From an uncultured Anaerofilum sp. (GTDB lineage Bacteria > Bacillota > Clostridia > Oscillospirales > Ruminococcaceae): a stretch of 64,000 bases of DNA. The stretch covers positions 150,021-214,020 of the forward strand of contig CALWZC010000001.1 in assembly GCA_944385935.1 (NCBI GenBank), written 5' to 3'. Positions 1 to 9,196 of this stretch are shown here, piece after piece. The position numbers were made by a program, and so were the translations under genes. Position 1 is the first letter of the stretch. Each line of letters opens with the position of its first letter. The notes beneath the pieces are model-generated. The model did no database searches and had not been told where the DNA came from. It was given only the letters and a program-made list of their open reading frames with translations.

Positions 1-599
1 CCTTTTTGCGCTGCCTAAATTTATTGGAACAACCTACCAGTGGACAAATTATCTTTGAAGGTTCTGACCTCACAGACAAGCGAACCAACATCAACCAACT
101 GCGCCAAAAGATGGGTATGGTGTTCCAAAGTTTTAATTTGTTTGCCAACATGACTGTGTTGAAAAACTTGACTATTGGCCCCATGAAAATAAAAGGCATG
201 AAGCAGCCCGAAGCCGAAAAACTTGCCCTCAGCTTGTTGCAACGTGTGGGACTGGGCGACCGTGGGGATGCTTATCCCATCCAAATGTCTGGCGGACAGC
301 AACAACGTGTTGCCATTGCTCGTGCTCTTGCCATGCAGCCAGATGTAATGCTGTTTGATGAGCCTACCAGCGCACTAGACCCCGAAATGGTATCGGAAGT
401 TTTGGACGTTATGAAACAACTTGCCGCAGAGCATATGACCATGGTAGTAGTTACCCACGAAATGGGCTTTGCCCGTGAAGTTGCTGACCGTGTGATATTC
501 ATTGACCAAGGCGTCATTCAGGAAGAGGGAACCCCAGAAGAATTTTTTGGCAATCCCAAAAACCAACGCCTCAAAGACTTCCTCAGCAAAGTGTTATAA
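1..599 (+). CDS. Polar amino-acid ABC transporter ATP-binding protein (5' partial)
   Basis: ATPase subunit of a GlnQ/HisP-type amino-acid importer, acting on the cytoplasmic face of the membrane. The frame is open to the left edge, so the N-terminus with Walker A lies outside the window. What remains shows the Q-loop (MVFQSFNLF), the signature SGGQQQR, Walker B with the catalytic Glu ([11 protein letters not shown]) and the switch His (VVTHEMGF). The 197 visible residues are about four fifths of the usual 240. The permease and binding protein are presumably upstream. The substrate cannot be read from the ATPase alone. A strong terminator follows directly. Confidence 0.9.
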   Translation, partial: FLRCLNLLEQPTSGQIIFEGSDLTDKRTNINQLRQKMGMVFQSFNLFANMTVLKNLTIGPMKIKGMKQPEAEKLALSLLQRVGLGDRGDAYPIQMSGGQQQRVAIARALAMQPDVMLFDEPTSALDPEMVSEVLDVMKQLAAEHMTMVVVTHEMGFAREVADRVIFIDQGVIQEEGTPEEFFGNPKNQRLKDFLSKVL

Positions 600-600
600 A

Positions 601-645
601 AAATCCCCCGACACTGGACACCCAGTATCGGGGGATTTCCTTTTA
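601..645 (+). terminator. Intrinsic terminator of the ABC ATPase gene
   Basis: A long GC-rich hairpin (AATCCCCCGA pairing with TCGGGGGATT, extended by ACTGG/CCAGT) is followed by CCTTTTAT just after the stop codon. Confidence 0.85.
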
Positions 646-656
646 TAATAAAAAAG

Positions 657-711
657 TAAAGTTTCGCTCAAGCCTTTTCAAAGGCTTGCAGGGCGTGGGA
701 CAGAGTCCCAC
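657..711. repeat. Twin-hairpin intergenic repeat (diverged copy)
   Basis: Two short palindromes in a row: CAAGCCTTTTCAAAGGCTTG and GTGGGACAGAGTCCCAC. The first half follows the same pattern as the repeats at 33692 and 36085 (AAAGTTT-CG then a CCTTTTxCAAAAGG hairpin), so it looks like a diverged member of that family. It sits between two convergent genes. Confidence 0.5.
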
Positions 712-714
712 AAA

Positions 715-2151
715 TCAATATGCCTTACCCCAGTATACCATGGTCTTTGCAGGCTTTCCACAGCAGGGGCAAACATCCCCGATAACTTCCTGTTCAAAGG
801 GCATACAACGGCTGGACAAGCCTGCTTCTTCTTTCATCTTTTCCTCACAGACTTGGTCACCACACCACATAGTCTTGATGTAACCATTGTTTTCAGAAGC
901 CAATTTGATAACCTCTTCCATGGTAGTGGCACTAAAGGTACGATTTTCACGGTTATTCAGTGCACGCTGGAAGATGCCTTGTGCCAAAGCGTCCAACTGC
1001 TGAGGAATTGCACTCTCCAAATCATCCAAACTAGTGAAGGTCTTTTCCCGATTGTCACGGCGAACCAATACACACTGGTTTTTCTCAATGTCCTTGGGGC
1101 CAATTTCCAATCGCAGGGGAACACCCTTCATTTCCCATTGGGCAAACTTCCAGCCGGGGCTGTTGTCGGAAGCATCCAGTTTTACACGGCAGAATTTGCT
1201 CAAACGCTGGGCAAGTTCCTCTGCCTTTTCCATTACGCCGGGCTTGTGGGAAGCAACAGGCACAATAACCACCTGATAGGGAGCAATAGCAGGAGGCAAA
1301 ATCAAGCCCTCATCATCGCCATGGGTCATGATAATAGCACCAACCAAACGGGTAGAAACACCCCAACTTGTCTGGAAAGGATGTTGTAAGGTGTTGTCAC
1401 GGCCTGCAAACTGCACACCAAAAGCCTTAGAGAATCCATCTCCAAAATAGTGGCTGGTTCCGCTTTGCAGTGCCTTTCCGTCGTGCATCATTGCCTCAAT
1501 GGTATAGGTTGCCTCTGCGCCGGCAAATTTCTCCTTATCGGTCTTTTTGCCCTTTACCACGGGAATCATCAAATATTTTTCACACAGCTCTGCATAGGTG
1601 TTCAACTGTTGCTCGGTTTCTTCAATGGCCTCCTGTGCAGTTTCATGGATGGTGTGGCCCTCTTGCCACCAGAATTCCCGGCTGCGCAGGAAAGGACGGG
1701 TGGTTTTTTCCCACCGAACCACACTACACCATTGGTTGTACTTCATAGGCAGGTCACGCCAAGAATGCAACACATGAGCAAAGTGGTCACAGAACAGGGT
1801 TTCGCTAGTAGGACGAACACACAGCCTGTCCTCTAGCTTTTCCTCTCCGCCATGGGTAACCCATGCCACCTCGGGAGCAAAGCCCTCTACATGGTCTTTT
1901 TCCTTTTGTAGCAGGCTTTCAGGAATAAACAAAGGCATAGCAACATTTTCGTGGCCAGTCTTTTTAAACATCCCATCCAAAATATGGGTAATATTTTCCC
2001 AAATGGCATAGCCATAGGGACGCAAAATAACGCAGCCTTTTACAGTGGAATAGTCCACAAGCTCTGCTTTCAAACAAATATCGGTGTACCATTGTGCGAA
2101 ATCTTCATCAATGGGAGTGATGGCCTCTACCATCTTCTTTTTATCGCTCAT
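715..2151 (-). CDS. proS: Proline--tRNA ligase, archaeal/eukaryotic type
   Basis: Class II aminoacyl-tRNA synthetase charging tRNA-Pro. At about 478 residues it is the short form without the editing insertion of the E. coli enzyme. Class II motif 2 is visible as [22 protein letters not shown], with the preceding RPTSE motif and the C-terminal anticodon-binding and zinc-like region (CMPFEQEV...[18 protein letters not shown], ending in Tyr as in this subfamily). The first ATG, 12 nt upstream, directly abuts GGAGG and leaves no spacing, so the ATG at 2151 (MSDKKKMVE) is preferred. A structured leader separates it from acpP. Confidence 0.93.
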   Translation of the reverse strand: MSDKKKMVEAITPIDEDFAQWYTDICLKAELVDYSTVKGCVILRPYGYAIWENITHILDGMFKKTGHENVAMPLFIPESLLQKEKDHVEGFAPEVAWVTHGGEEKLEDRLCVRPTSETLFCDHFAHVLHSWRDLPMKYNQWCSVVRWEKTTRPFLRSREFWWQEGHTIHETAQEAIEETEQQLNTYAELCEKYLMIPVVKGKKTDKEKFAGAEATYTIEAMMHDGKALQSGTSHYFGDGFSKAFGVQFAGRDNTLQHPFQTSWGVSTRLVGAIIMTHGDDEGLILPPAIAPYQVVIVPVASHKPGVMEKAEELAQRLSKFCRVKLDASDNSPGWKFAQWEMKGVPLRLEIGPKDIEKNQCVLVRRDNREKTFTSLDDLESAIPQQLDALAQGIFQRALNNRENRTFSATTMEEVIKLASENNGYIKTMWCGDQVCEEKMKEEAGLSSRCMPFEQEVIGDVCPCCGKPAKTMVYWGKAY

Positions 2152-2212
2152 TGTATTTTTCATCCTCCGTTTCTCGGCAGGGAATCCCTACCGTAAAAAA
2201 CAGCCCCCACAA

Positions 2213-2300
2213 CAAGGTGTTTGCATAAAAAAACAAAATCGCCTTGTGTTCCGCAGACAACCACCCTTTTGTCTGTGTAGCCATCTGCGGAAACACCTTG
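2213..2300 (-). promoter_or_regulatory. Alternative-hairpin leader between acpP and proS
   Basis: On the minus strand, bases 2293-2284 and 2257-2246 form an 11-12 bp hairpin around TCCGCAGA/TCTGCGGA, followed by GATTTTGTTTTTT: a terminator shape. The first arm's CAAGGTGTTT (2300-2291) also pairs perfectly with AAACACCTTG (2222-2213), and an inner CAGACAA/TTGTCTG hairpin competes for the same bases. It may be the acpP terminator, a proS attenuator, or both. The loop contains AGGGTGG, as in T-boxes, but there is no room for a stem I. Confidence 0.5.
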
Positions 2301-2355
2301 CCATTTTGTGCCTTAGACAAACCCCTGCAATGGGAGCTGTGCAAATGCCTTTGCT

Positions 2356-2586
2356 TTAGCTGTTTTCCTCGACATAGCGAACAACATCCCCAACGGTGCG
2401 CAGGTTCTCTACCTCTTCGTCTGGGATTTCTACGCCAAACTCATCCTCAAGGCTCATTACCATATCAACAATATCCAAGCTGTCGGCCTCAAAGTCCTCC
2501 ATGATATTGCTGTCCATAGTGATTTTGTCCTCTTCGATATCCAGCTGTTCAGCCAGCACTGCACGAATGCGCTCAAAAACGTCCAT
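2356..2586 (-). CDS. acpP: Acyl carrier protein
   Basis: Carrier of growing acyl chains in type II fatty acid synthesis. The protein has 76 residues, the family norm, is very acidic, and carries the 4'-phosphopantetheine site DSLDIV with Ser36. A GAGGAG ribosome site precedes the ATG. It stands alone without fab genes next to it. A leader/terminator structure separates it from proS downstream. Confidence 0.95.
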   Translation of the reverse strand: MDVFERIRAVLAEQLDIEEDKITMDSNIMEDFEADSLDIVDMVMSLEDEFGVEIPDEEVENLRTVGDVVRYVEENS

Positions 2587-2727
2587 TGAAACTACTCTCC
2601 TCTTGTGGATTGATAACTATAACTTTTATAGCTTTTTTTAAACCACTTGTCAAGGGGCAGAAAGAAAAAATTTCCTTTTAGGGCGCATTCTGCCCATAAA
2701 AAGCCTTTTTATCATAGAAATGCCCCC

Positions 2728-2756
2728 TTGTGGCAGCCCATACAGTTGAGTATAAT
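2728..2756 (+). promoter_or_regulatory. Sigma-A type promoter of dapF
   Basis: TTGTGG, a 17-bp spacer, then a perfect TATAAT, about 35 bp before the dapF start. Confidence 0.65.
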
Positions 2757-2790
2757 AAAGGTACAGCATTCTTTACAAAGGAGCAACAAT

Positions 2791-3615
2791 ATGGAAATCC
2801 ATTTTACAAAAATGCAGGGCTGTGGCAACGACTATCTATATGTGGACTGTCGAGATGAGCTGCCCCAACAGCTTGTGGAAGCCATTCCTTTTTTGTCCCA
2901 TCGCAACTTTGGTGTAGGTGGGGATGGCGTTATCTGCATTTGTTCTTCCCAACAGGCAGATGCTACCATGCGTATGTTCAACGCTGATGGAAGTGAAGGC
3001 AAAATGTGTGGCAATGGCATTCGTTGTGTAGCGCAATGGCTATATGAACATGGTATGAAACTGGACACTATCACCATCGAAACCCTGTCTGGACGAAAAA
3101 CCCTTCACAGAATGGGGGAAGGAATGTGGCAAGTGGATATGGGAAAAGCCAATCTTTCTCCAAAAAGTTTGCCTGCTGTGGGCTTTGCAGAAGGGCAAGC
3201 AGTACATCCACTGGATGCAGCCTCAAAACAATGGCAGGTGACACTGGTTAGTATGGGCAATCCACATTGTGTGGTACAGGTGGAGGATACCAAACAACTG
3301 CCATTGCCTACACTGGGGCCTGCTTTTGAGCACCATCCAGCTTTTCCCGAGGGAGTGAATACCGAGTTTATTCGTCAGGTTTCCCCCACAAAGCTGGAAA
3401 TGCGTGTATGGGAGAGAGGCAGCGGAGAAACTCTTGCTTGTGGAACAGGAGCTTGTGCCGCCGCTGCTGCCTTTGTGGCAAGGGGATTGTGTCCCAAAAA
3501 CACAGATATTACAGTTCAACTGTTGGGCGGAGAGTTGAAAATTTGTGTCACTGACCAAACTGTGTGGATGACTGGCCCTGCTGTTTCTGTGTTTGAAGGA
3601 ACCGTGCAAATATAA
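2791..3615 (+). CDS. dapF: Diaminopimelate epimerase
   Basis: Interconverts LL- and meso-diaminopimelate in lysine and peptidoglycan precursor synthesis; cofactor-independent, two-cysteine racemase fold. The protein has 274 residues. Catalytic cysteines are Cys73 (MCGNGIRC) and Cys217 (ACGTGAC), with the substrate-contacting GNDYLYVD near the N-terminus. The frame stays open upstream to 2647, but the ATG at 2791 has an AAAGGAG site and matches the family start MEIHFTKMQGCGND. The galM gene follows after 44 nt. Confidence 0.96.
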   Translation: MEIHFTKMQGCGNDYLYVDCRDELPQQLVEAIPFLSHRNFGVGGDGVICICSSQQADATMRMFNADGSEGKMCGNGIRCVAQWLYEHGMKLDTITIETLSGRKTLHRMGEGMWQVDMGKANLSPKSLPAVGFAEGQAVHPLDAASKQWQVTLVSMGNPHCVVQVEDTKQLPLPTLGPAFEHHPAFPEGVNTEFIRQVSPTKLEMRVWERGSGETLACGTGACAAAAAFVARGLCPKNTDITVQLLGGELKICVTDQTVWMTGPAVSVFEGTVQI

Positions 3616-3659
3616 CATAACTAAACCAAAAATGGATTTGTAGAAAGAAGGCTCTTTTT

Positions 3660-4703
3660 ATGGTAACAAAACAGCTTTATGGAACCACCAGTACAGGACA
3701 GCCAGTGTATAGCTATTTGCTAACCAATGCCCAGAATACACAAATTTTGCTAATCGAATATGGTTGCCGCATTGTAAAATGGATGGTGCCCAATCAAGAA
3801 GGCAAAGCCACAGATATTGTTCTGGGTTGCAAAGATTTGGCAGGCTATGAAAAGGACAGCTTTTTTCTGGGCAGCTTTGTGGGACGATTTGCCAACCGTA
3901 TAGAAAAGGCACAATTTGAACTGGATGGCAAAACCTACACACTCTCTGCAAACAATGGCCCCAACCATAACCATGGTGTATGGCACCAAAAGGTATTTGC
4001 AGGGCATATTTTGCCGGAAAACGGAGTAGAATTTTGTTACACCAGCCCTGACGGAGAGGATGGTTTTCCCGGCAATGTAGAGGTATCTGTACGCTGTATT
4101 CTCACAGAGGAAAATCAACTGATTTTGGATTATACAGCCACCAGCGATGGTGCTACCCCCATCAATCTGACCAATCATAGCTATTTTAATTTGGATGGCC
4201 CAGAAAGCGAAAGTGTATTGAATCACCAGTTGCAGCTTTGGGCAGACCATTACACCCCATCGGATGCCAACTCTTGCCCCTTTGGGACAGTGGAACCTGT
4301 AACAGGTACCCCCATGGATTTTAGCACGCTACATACCATTGGAGAGCAGATTGACCAGCCTTTCCAACAACTGGAATGGGGAAAAGGCTATGACCACAAC
4401 TATGTGGTAAACCGTACAGAAGAAAAGCAACTTGCAAAAGCTGCCTATCTAAAAGGAGAAAAAAGCGGTATCTGGCTAGAATGTTACACCACTCAGCCGG
4501 GAATGCAGCTATACACAGCCAACTGGTTGCAAGAGGAGGGAATTTCCAAAGAAGGATTTACCCATGGTGAACGAAAAGCAGTGTGCTTAGAAACCCAAAA
4601 TTTCCCCTGTGCGCCTAACCGTCCGCAGTTTCCCGATTCTATTTTGCGTCCGGGGAAATTGCTTCGACAAACTACCATGTATGCCTTTGGCTGTGAAAAC
4701 TAA
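3660..4703 (+). CDS. galM: Aldose 1-epimerase (galactose mutarotase)
   Basis: Interconverts alpha and beta anomers of hexoses; cytoplasmic, beta-sandwich fold. The protein has 347 residues, the normal length. Family hallmarks seen are GRFANRI, the catalytic His region NHNHGVWH, LTNHSYFNLDG, and the catalytic Glu near the C-terminus (VCLETQNFPCAPN). An AGAAGG element lies upstream of the ATG. It sits between dapF and a PNPOx-like gene with no other galactose genes in view, so the sugar handled is not certain. Confidence 0.93.
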   Translation: MVTKQLYGTTSTGQPVYSYLLTNAQNTQILLIEYGCRIVKWMVPNQEGKATDIVLGCKDLAGYEKDSFFLGSFVGRFANRIEKAQFELDGKTYTLSANNGPNHNHGVWHQKVFAGHILPENGVEFCYTSPDGEDGFPGNVEVSVRCILTEENQLILDYTATSDGATPINLTNHSYFNLDGPESESVLNHQLQLWADHYTPSDANSCPFGTVEPVTGTPMDFSTLHTIGEQIDQPFQQLEWGKGYDHNYVVNRTEEKQLAKAAYLKGEKSGIWLECYTTQPGMQLYTANWLQEEGISKEGFTHGERKAVCLETQNFPCAPNRPQFPDSILRPGKLLRQTTMYAFGCEN

Positions 4704-4730
4704 TGTTACTTGCTGAAAGGAGCGATTGTC

Positions 4731-5138
4731 ATGGAAGAACTTATGCAATTTTTAAAGGAAAATCCTGTGTTTTATTTTGCCACAGTAGAGGGTTATCTGC
4801 CCCGTGTGCGGCCTTTTGGATTTGCTATGGAATACAATGGTCGGCTATACTTCGCCATTGGCAAGCACAAAGCCGCCTATAAACAAATTCTGGACAACAC
4901 CAACATTGAGGTATGTACTGCAAACAGCAAAGGGGAATGGATTCGTATTCGTGGCACAGTGGACTTTGACAACAGCCCAGAAGTGCAGGAAAAAGCCTTT
5001 GCCTATATGCCCCAACTAAAGGAGCTGTATGCCCCTGAAACAGGCAAAAAACTTGCTATGGTATATATGGACCGTATTAGTGCCCGTTTGTTCTCTATGG
5101 ATGGCACAGAAAAAGAGTTGTACCGTCAGGGAATGTAA
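4731..5138 (+). CDS. Pyridoxamine 5'-phosphate oxidase-like (split-barrel FMN-binding) protein
   Basis: A 135-residue single-domain protein of the PNPOx-like split-barrel family. It begins MEELMQFLKENPVFYFATVEG, and the strand pattern RVRPFGFAMEYNGRLYFAIGKHKAAYKQI is typical of flavin-binding members found in Clostridia. A possible TTG start lies 21 nt upstream, but AAAGGAG sits 8 nt before this ATG. The true substrate is unknown; true PdxH enzymes are longer. It follows galM closely and is probably co-transcribed with it. Confidence 0.8.
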   Translation: MEELMQFLKENPVFYFATVEGYLPRVRPFGFAMEYNGRLYFAIGKHKAAYKQILDNTNIEVCTANSKGEWIRIRGTVDFDNSPEVQEKAFAYMPQLKELYAPETGKKLAMVYMDRISARLFSMDGTEKELYRQGM

Positions 5139-5163
5139 TAGAATTTAGAATATACATGGATAG

Positions 5164-5200
5164 AAAAAGAGGGAGAAATTTTACTTTCTCCCTCTTTTTT
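5164..5200. terminator. Bidirectional intrinsic terminator
   Basis: AAAAAGAGGGAGAAA pairs with TTTCTCCCTCTTTTT around a short loop. A-rich and T-rich flanks let it serve the + strand PNPOx-like gene and the convergent gpmI. Confidence 0.9.
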
Positions 5201-5217
5201 ATACTCTCTATGGAGTT

Positions 5218-6741
5218 TTATTCAATAATGCTCTTTCCGGTCATTTCGGAAGGTTGCTCCAAGCCCATCAGCTTCAGCATGGTGGGAGCAATATCTGCCA
5301 AAACGCCGCCCTCACGCAGGGTTACATCTCCAGCACCTGCAACCAAGAAGGGAACAGGGTTGGTGGTGTGTGCAGTGAAGGGATGCTCTGGGTCTGGGTC
5401 ATACATTTGGTCAGCGTTGCCATGGTCAGCGGTGAGCAGAACTTTACCACCTGCTGCCAGTACAGCGTCAATTACTTTGCCAGCACACTGGTCAACAGCT
5501 TCAACAGCTTTGACTGCTGCATCAAATACACCGGTGTGACCAACCATATCGCAGTTTGCAAAGTTCAAGATGATAACATCATACTTGCCGCTTTCAATGC
5601 GCTTTACGCACTCGTCAGCTACCAAGAAAGCACTCATTTCGGGCTGCATATCATAGGTTGCAACCTTGGGGCTGTTAATAAGAGCACGGTCCTCGCCCTC
5701 AAAGGGAGCCTCTACGCCACCATTGAAGAAAAATGTTACATGAGCATATTTCTCGGTTTCAGCAATGCGCAGCTGAGTTTTGCCGCACTTAGCTAGATAC
5801 TCGCCCATAACATTGGTCAACTCTTGGGGTTTGAAAGCAACCTCTACATTGGGCATAGTTGCATCATACTGGGTGAAGCAAACATAATGTACAGGGAAAC
5901 GACCGTTGCGACGCTCAAAGCCGCTGAACTCGTCATCTACAAAGGTACGGGTAATTTCACGGGCACGGTCAGGACGGAAGTTGAAGAAGATAAGGCTGTC
6001 GCCCTCGCTTACACGGCCACCTTGGCAGGTAACAGCAGGTACAACGAACTCATCGGTAACGCCGTCAGCATAGCTTTTTTCCATTACTTCAACAGGGGTG
6101 CCAGTTGCGCCCTCGCCGTATACCATGGCAGCATATGCCTTCTCAACACGCTCCCAGCGGTTGTCACGGTCCATTGCATAGTAGCGGCCGGAAACGGTAG
6201 CAATTTTGCCTACACCAATTTCCTGCATTTTCTGCTCCAACTCTACAATGAAATCCTTACCAGAGGAGGGAGGTACATCACGGCCGTCCATGATAGCATG
6301 TACATATACTTCAGTCAGACCCATGCGCTTTGCCATCTCCAGCAAACCATACAGATGGGTGTTGTGGCTGTGAACGCCACCGCTAGACAGCAAGCCTACC
6401 AAATGCAAAGCCTTGTTGCTGTTCTTTGCGGATTCCATAGCAGACTTCAAAGCGGCATTCTCAAAGAAATCGCCATCCTGAATTGCTTTAGTGATACGGG
6501 TCAACTCTTGGTATACAATGCGGCCTGCGCCAATATTGGTGTGGCCAACCTCACTGTTGCCCATCTGTCCATCAGGCAAACCAACATCCATACCAGAAGC
6601 GCCGATGGTGGTGTAGGGATAGCTTGCAAAAAGTTTATCCAGATTGGGGGTGTTAGCAGCTACGATTGCATTGCCATAGGTCTGGCCGGGAACCCAGCCG
6701 AAACCATCCAGAATACAGAGCATTAAAGGAGTTTTTGCCAT
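5218..6741 (-). CDS. gpmI: 2,3-bisphosphoglycerate-independent phosphoglycerate mutase
   Basis: Converts 3-phosphoglycerate to 2-phosphoglycerate in glycolysis. The protein has 507 residues with the alkaline-phosphatase-like metalloenzyme fold. Mn-binding and catalytic signatures are LCILDGFGW at the N-terminus, the catalytic Ser in GQMGNSEVGHTNIGAG, HAIMDGRDVPP, and C-terminal ANCDMVGHTG and TADHGNADQM. A GAAAGGAAC site precedes the ATG. It is the last gene of the pgk-tpiA-gpmI block, but a terminator lies between tpiA and gpmI, so read-through or its own promoter is likely. Confidence 0.97.
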   Translation of the reverse strand: MAKTPLMLCILDGFGWVPGQTYGNAIVAANTPNLDKLFASYPYTTIGASGMDVGLPDGQMGNSEVGHTNIGAGRIVYQELTRITKAIQDGDFFENAALKSAMESAKNSNKALHLVGLLSSGGVHSHNTHLYGLLEMAKRMGLTEVYVHAIMDGRDVPPSSGKDFIVELEQKMQEIGVGKIATVSGRYYAMDRDNRWERVEKAYAAMVYGEGATGTPVEVMEKSYADGVTDEFVVPAVTCQGGRVSEGDSLIFFNFRPDRAREITRTFVDDEFSGFERRNGRFPVHYVCFTQYDATMPNVEVAFKPQELTNVMGEYLAKCGKTQLRIAETEKYAHVTFFFNGGVEAPFEGEDRALINSPKVATYDMQPEMSAFLVADECVKRIESGKYDVIILNFANCDMVGHTGVFDAAVKAVEAVDQCAGKVIDAVLAAGGKVLLTADHGNADQMYDPDPEHPFTAHTTNPVPFLVAGAGDVTLREGGVLADIAPTMLKLMGLEQPSEMTGKSIIE

Positions 6742-6852
6742 AATTTCAGTTCCTTTCTATCCGTGGGCAGCAAATTCTGCCGGACTGTGTATGTTGGTGT
6801 ATGGAAGGTATCTCCAACATATCTATTATACAAAATTGAAAAAATTTTGCAA

Positions 6853-6905
6853 CAAAAAGGGCGTTTCCGCCATTGCCTGCTCAAAGGCAAAACGGATAAA
6901 CGCCC
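6853..6905 (-). terminator. Terminator downstream of tpiA
   Basis: On the minus strand GGGCGTTT pairs with AAACGCCC, with an inner GCCTTTGAGCAGGC hairpin, followed by TTTTTGTTGC. Confidence 0.8.
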
Positions 6906-6918
6906 CTAAAGCAACAGC

Positions 6919-7686
6919 TTATTTGCTTGCAGCCTTTACGATGGTGCCAAAATCGGCAGCCTTCAGAGAAGCACCGCCAATCAGACCGCCATCAACATCC
7001 AGCTTGCCCAGCAGCTCATCAGCGTTGCCAGCGTTCATGCTGCCGCCGTATTGGATGGTGGAAGCCTCAGCAACTGCCTCGCCATACAGTTCGCCCAGCA
7101 GCTTGCGGATAGCAGCACAAACCTCTTGGGCTTGGTCTGCGGTTGCAGTGCGGCCGGTGCCGATTGCCCAAACAGGTTCATAAGCGATGATAACACGGCT
7201 CATTTCCTCAGCAGTTACATTTTGCAGAGCAATTTTGGTCTGCATACGAACCAATTCCTCGGTAACACCCTGCTCACGCTGTGACAAACTCTCGCCAACA
7301 CAAACGATAACCTTCAAACCAGCCTCCAAAGCAGCTTTGGTGCGCTTGTTTACGGTTTCGTCGGTTTCAGCAAAGTACTGGCGACGCTCGGAATGGCCGG
7401 TGATAACATACTCAACGCCCAAATCTACCAGCATATCTGCGCTGATTTCACCAGTGAAAGCACCACTTTTCTCAAAATGTACATTCTCTGCACCTACATG
7501 GATGTTGGTGCCTTTGGTCTTTTCTACAGCAGCAGCCAAGCTGGTGTAGGGAGTACAGATAACAACTTCACAGTCAGCACCCTCTACAGCAGGAATCAAC
7601 TGGTCGATAAGAGCAACAGCCTCAGTAGCAGTTTTGTTCATTTTCCAGTTGCCAGCGATTACGGTTTTACGCACACTCTTTTTCAT
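6919..7686 (-). CDS. tpiA: Triosephosphate isomerase
   Basis: Interconverts dihydroxyacetone phosphate and glyceraldehyde 3-phosphate. The TIM barrel has 255 residues. Active-site residues are Asn13 and Lys15 (AGNWKMN), His98 (ITGHSERR) and Glu170 ([12 protein letters not shown]), with the C-terminal phosphate loop [11 protein letters not shown] and GGASL. An ATG 9 nt further upstream lies almost on the GAGAGGA site, so the ATG at 7686, with 10 nt spacing, is preferred. It follows pgk on the same strand. Confidence 0.97.
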   Translation of the reverse strand: MKKSVRKTVIAGNWKMNKTATEAVALIDQLIPAVEGADCEVVICTPYTSLAAAVEKTKGTNIHVGAENVHFEKSGAFTGEISADMLVDLGVEYVITGHSERRQYFAETDETVNKRTKAALEAGLKVIVCVGESLSQREQGVTEELVRMQTKIALQNVTAEEMSRVIIAYEPVWAIGTGRTATADQAQEVCAAIRKLLGELYGEAVAEASTIQYGGSMNAGNADELLGKLDVDGGLIGGASLKAADFGTIVKAASK

Positions 7687-7735
7687 TGGAAACATTCCTC
7701 TCTGTCAAAAAATGAAAATGGTCTGTTTACAAGAC

Positions 7736-7762
7736 CAGCGGCCCCACAAAAAGGCCGCTGGA
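7736..7762 (-). other. Intercistronic hairpin between pgk and tpiA
   Basis: CCAGCGGCC pairs with GGCCGCTGG, a perfect 9-bp stem. There is no T-run after it on the minus strand, so an RNA processing or stability element is more likely than a terminator. Confidence 0.5.
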
Positions 7763-7775
7763 GGGGAAACAAAAA

Positions 7776-8987
7776 TTAGGAATTCTGGATGCAAGCAATG
7801 CCGGGCAGCTCTTTGCCTTCCAAGTACTCCAAGGAAGCACCACCACCGGTGGAAATGTGGGTCATCTTGTCTGCATAGCCCAACTGCATTACAGCAGCAG
7901 CGGAGTCACCGCCACCGATAACGGTGGTAGCATCTGCCTCAGCCATTGCCTTAGCAACAGCCAAAGTACCAGCAGCCAAAACGGGGTTCTCAAATACACC
8001 CATGGGGCCGTTCCAAACAACGGTTTTAGCAGCCTTTACAGCCTCAGCAAACAGAGCCTCGGTCTTGGGGCCAATGTCCAGACCCATTTTGTCAGCGGGC
8101 ATTGCATCAACACCAACATACTCTACAGGAATTTCTGCGTCGATGGGGTCAGGGAAGGAAGCAGCAACAGCAGTATCAACAGGCAGCAACAGCTTTACGC
8201 CCTTTTCCTGTGCCTTTGCAACCATCTCACGGCAGTAGTCCAGCTTCTCGTCATCAACCAAGCTCTTGCCGATTTCATAGCCCTGAGCCTTCAGGAAGGT
8301 GTAAGCCATACCACCGCCGATAATCAAGGTATCAACCTTGTTCAGCAGGTTCTCGATAACATTCAGCTTGTCCGCAACCTTTGCGCCGCCCAAAATAGCA
8401 ACGAAGGGACGAACAGGGTCATTTACAGCATTGCCCAAATAGCGGATTTCCTTCTCCATCAGGTAACCAACAGCGGTATCCTTGATGTAGTCGGTAACAC
8501 CTGCGGTGGAGCAGTGTGCACGGTGTGCGCTGCCGAAAGCATCGTTTACATAAACATCACAAATGCTTGCCAGCTCTTGGCTGAATTCAGGCAGGTTTTT
8601 GGTTTCCTCTTTGCGGAAACGGGTGTTTTGCAGCAGAACAACATCACCATCGTTCATAGCAGCAACAGCAGCCTTTGCGTTCTCGCCAACAACGGTGTCA
8701 TCATCAGCAAAAACAACATTTTTGCCCAGCAGCTCGCCCAAACGTACAGCAACAGGAGCCAAGCTGAATTTTGCCTCGGGGCCATTCTTGGGTTTGCCCA
8801 AGTGGCTGCACAAAATTACCTTGCCGCCGTTCTCAATCAACTTTTTGATGGTGGGCAGAGCAGCAACGATACGATTGTCGTTGGTGATAACGCCATCTTT
8901 CATAGGAACATTGAAGTCGCAGCGAACCAGAACGCGCTTGCCCTTTACTTCAATATCTTCAACAGTTTTTTTACCCAAAGTACTCAT
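7776..8987 (-). CDS. pgk: Phosphoglycerate kinase
   Basis: Makes ATP from 1,3-bisphosphoglycerate in glycolysis. The protein has 403 residues in two domains. Seen are [14 protein letters not shown], the substrate-binding LCSHLGKPK, the hinge, and the ATP-binding region with GGGDSAAAV and [19 protein letters not shown] at the C-terminus. The frame is open 17 codons further upstream, but the ATG at 8987 has GGAG 8 nt before it and the family N-terminus. A strong promoter and a 5' UTR hairpin lie upstream. Confidence 0.97.
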   Translation of the reverse strand: MSTLGKKTVEDIEVKGKRVLVRCDFNVPMKDGVITNDNRIVAALPTIKKLIENGGKVILCSHLGKPKNGPEAKFSLAPVAVRLGELLGKNVVFADDDTVVGENAKAAVAAMNDGDVVLLQNTRFRKEETKNLPEFSQELASICDVYVNDAFGSAHRAHCSTAGVTDYIKDTAVGYLMEKEIRYLGNAVNDPVRPFVAILGGAKVADKLNVIENLLNKVDTLIIGGGMAYTFLKAQGYEIGKSLVDDEKLDYCREMVAKAQEKGVKLLLPVDTAVAASFPDPIDAEIPVEYVGVDAMPADKMGLDIGPKTEALFAEAVKAAKTVVWNGPMGVFENPVLAAGTLAVAKAMAEADATTVIGGGDSAAAVMQLGYADKMTHISTGGGASLEYLEGKELPGIACIQNS

Positions 8988-9028
8988 TTCAAAAAACTCC
9001 TTTTCTGCAAAATGCTTTGCATCGGATT

Positions 9029-9050
9029 TTGGCAGCAAAGCTGCCGATTA
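9029..9050 (-). other. Hairpin in pgk 5' leader
   Basis: A short GGCAGC-AAA-GCTGCC stem-loop lies between the promoter and the ribosome site of pgk. It could stabilise the mRNA; no known riboswitch is recognised. Confidence 0.4.
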
Positions 9051-9055
9051 CCTTT

Positions 9056-9084
9056 ATTATAAACAAAATATACCATTCCTGCAA
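9056..9084 (-). promoter_or_regulatory. Sigma-A type promoter of pgk operon
   Basis: Minus strand TTGCAG, a 17-bp spacer, then a perfect TATAAT. Confidence 0.7.
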
Positions 9085-9161
9085 GAGGGTGAATGACACT
9101 TTTTTAACAACTGATGAAAAGCATTGTGGGCAAAATGTAGGAGAACTTTGCCAAACTGCAC

Positions 9162-9190
9162 AAAAAAACGCCCTCCACAAGGGAAGGCGG
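9162..9190 (-). terminator. Terminator of the purine permease gene
   Basis: Minus strand CGCCTTCC pairs with GGAGGGCG around CTTGT, followed by seven T, just after the permease stop codon. Confidence 0.85.
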
Positions 9191-9196
9191 CAAAGT

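Noticed and set aside
2213..2355. T-box riboswitch before proS
   Set aside because: AGGGTGG is present, but the ACCGCG part does not follow and fewer than about 60 nt lie upstream within the gap, so a stem I with specifier loop cannot fit.
7776..9062. Long plus-strand open frame opposite pgk (401 codons), and similar long frames opposite gpmI and other genes
   Set aside because: Shadows created by codon bias of the real minus-strand genes; no family resemblance and no ribosome sites.
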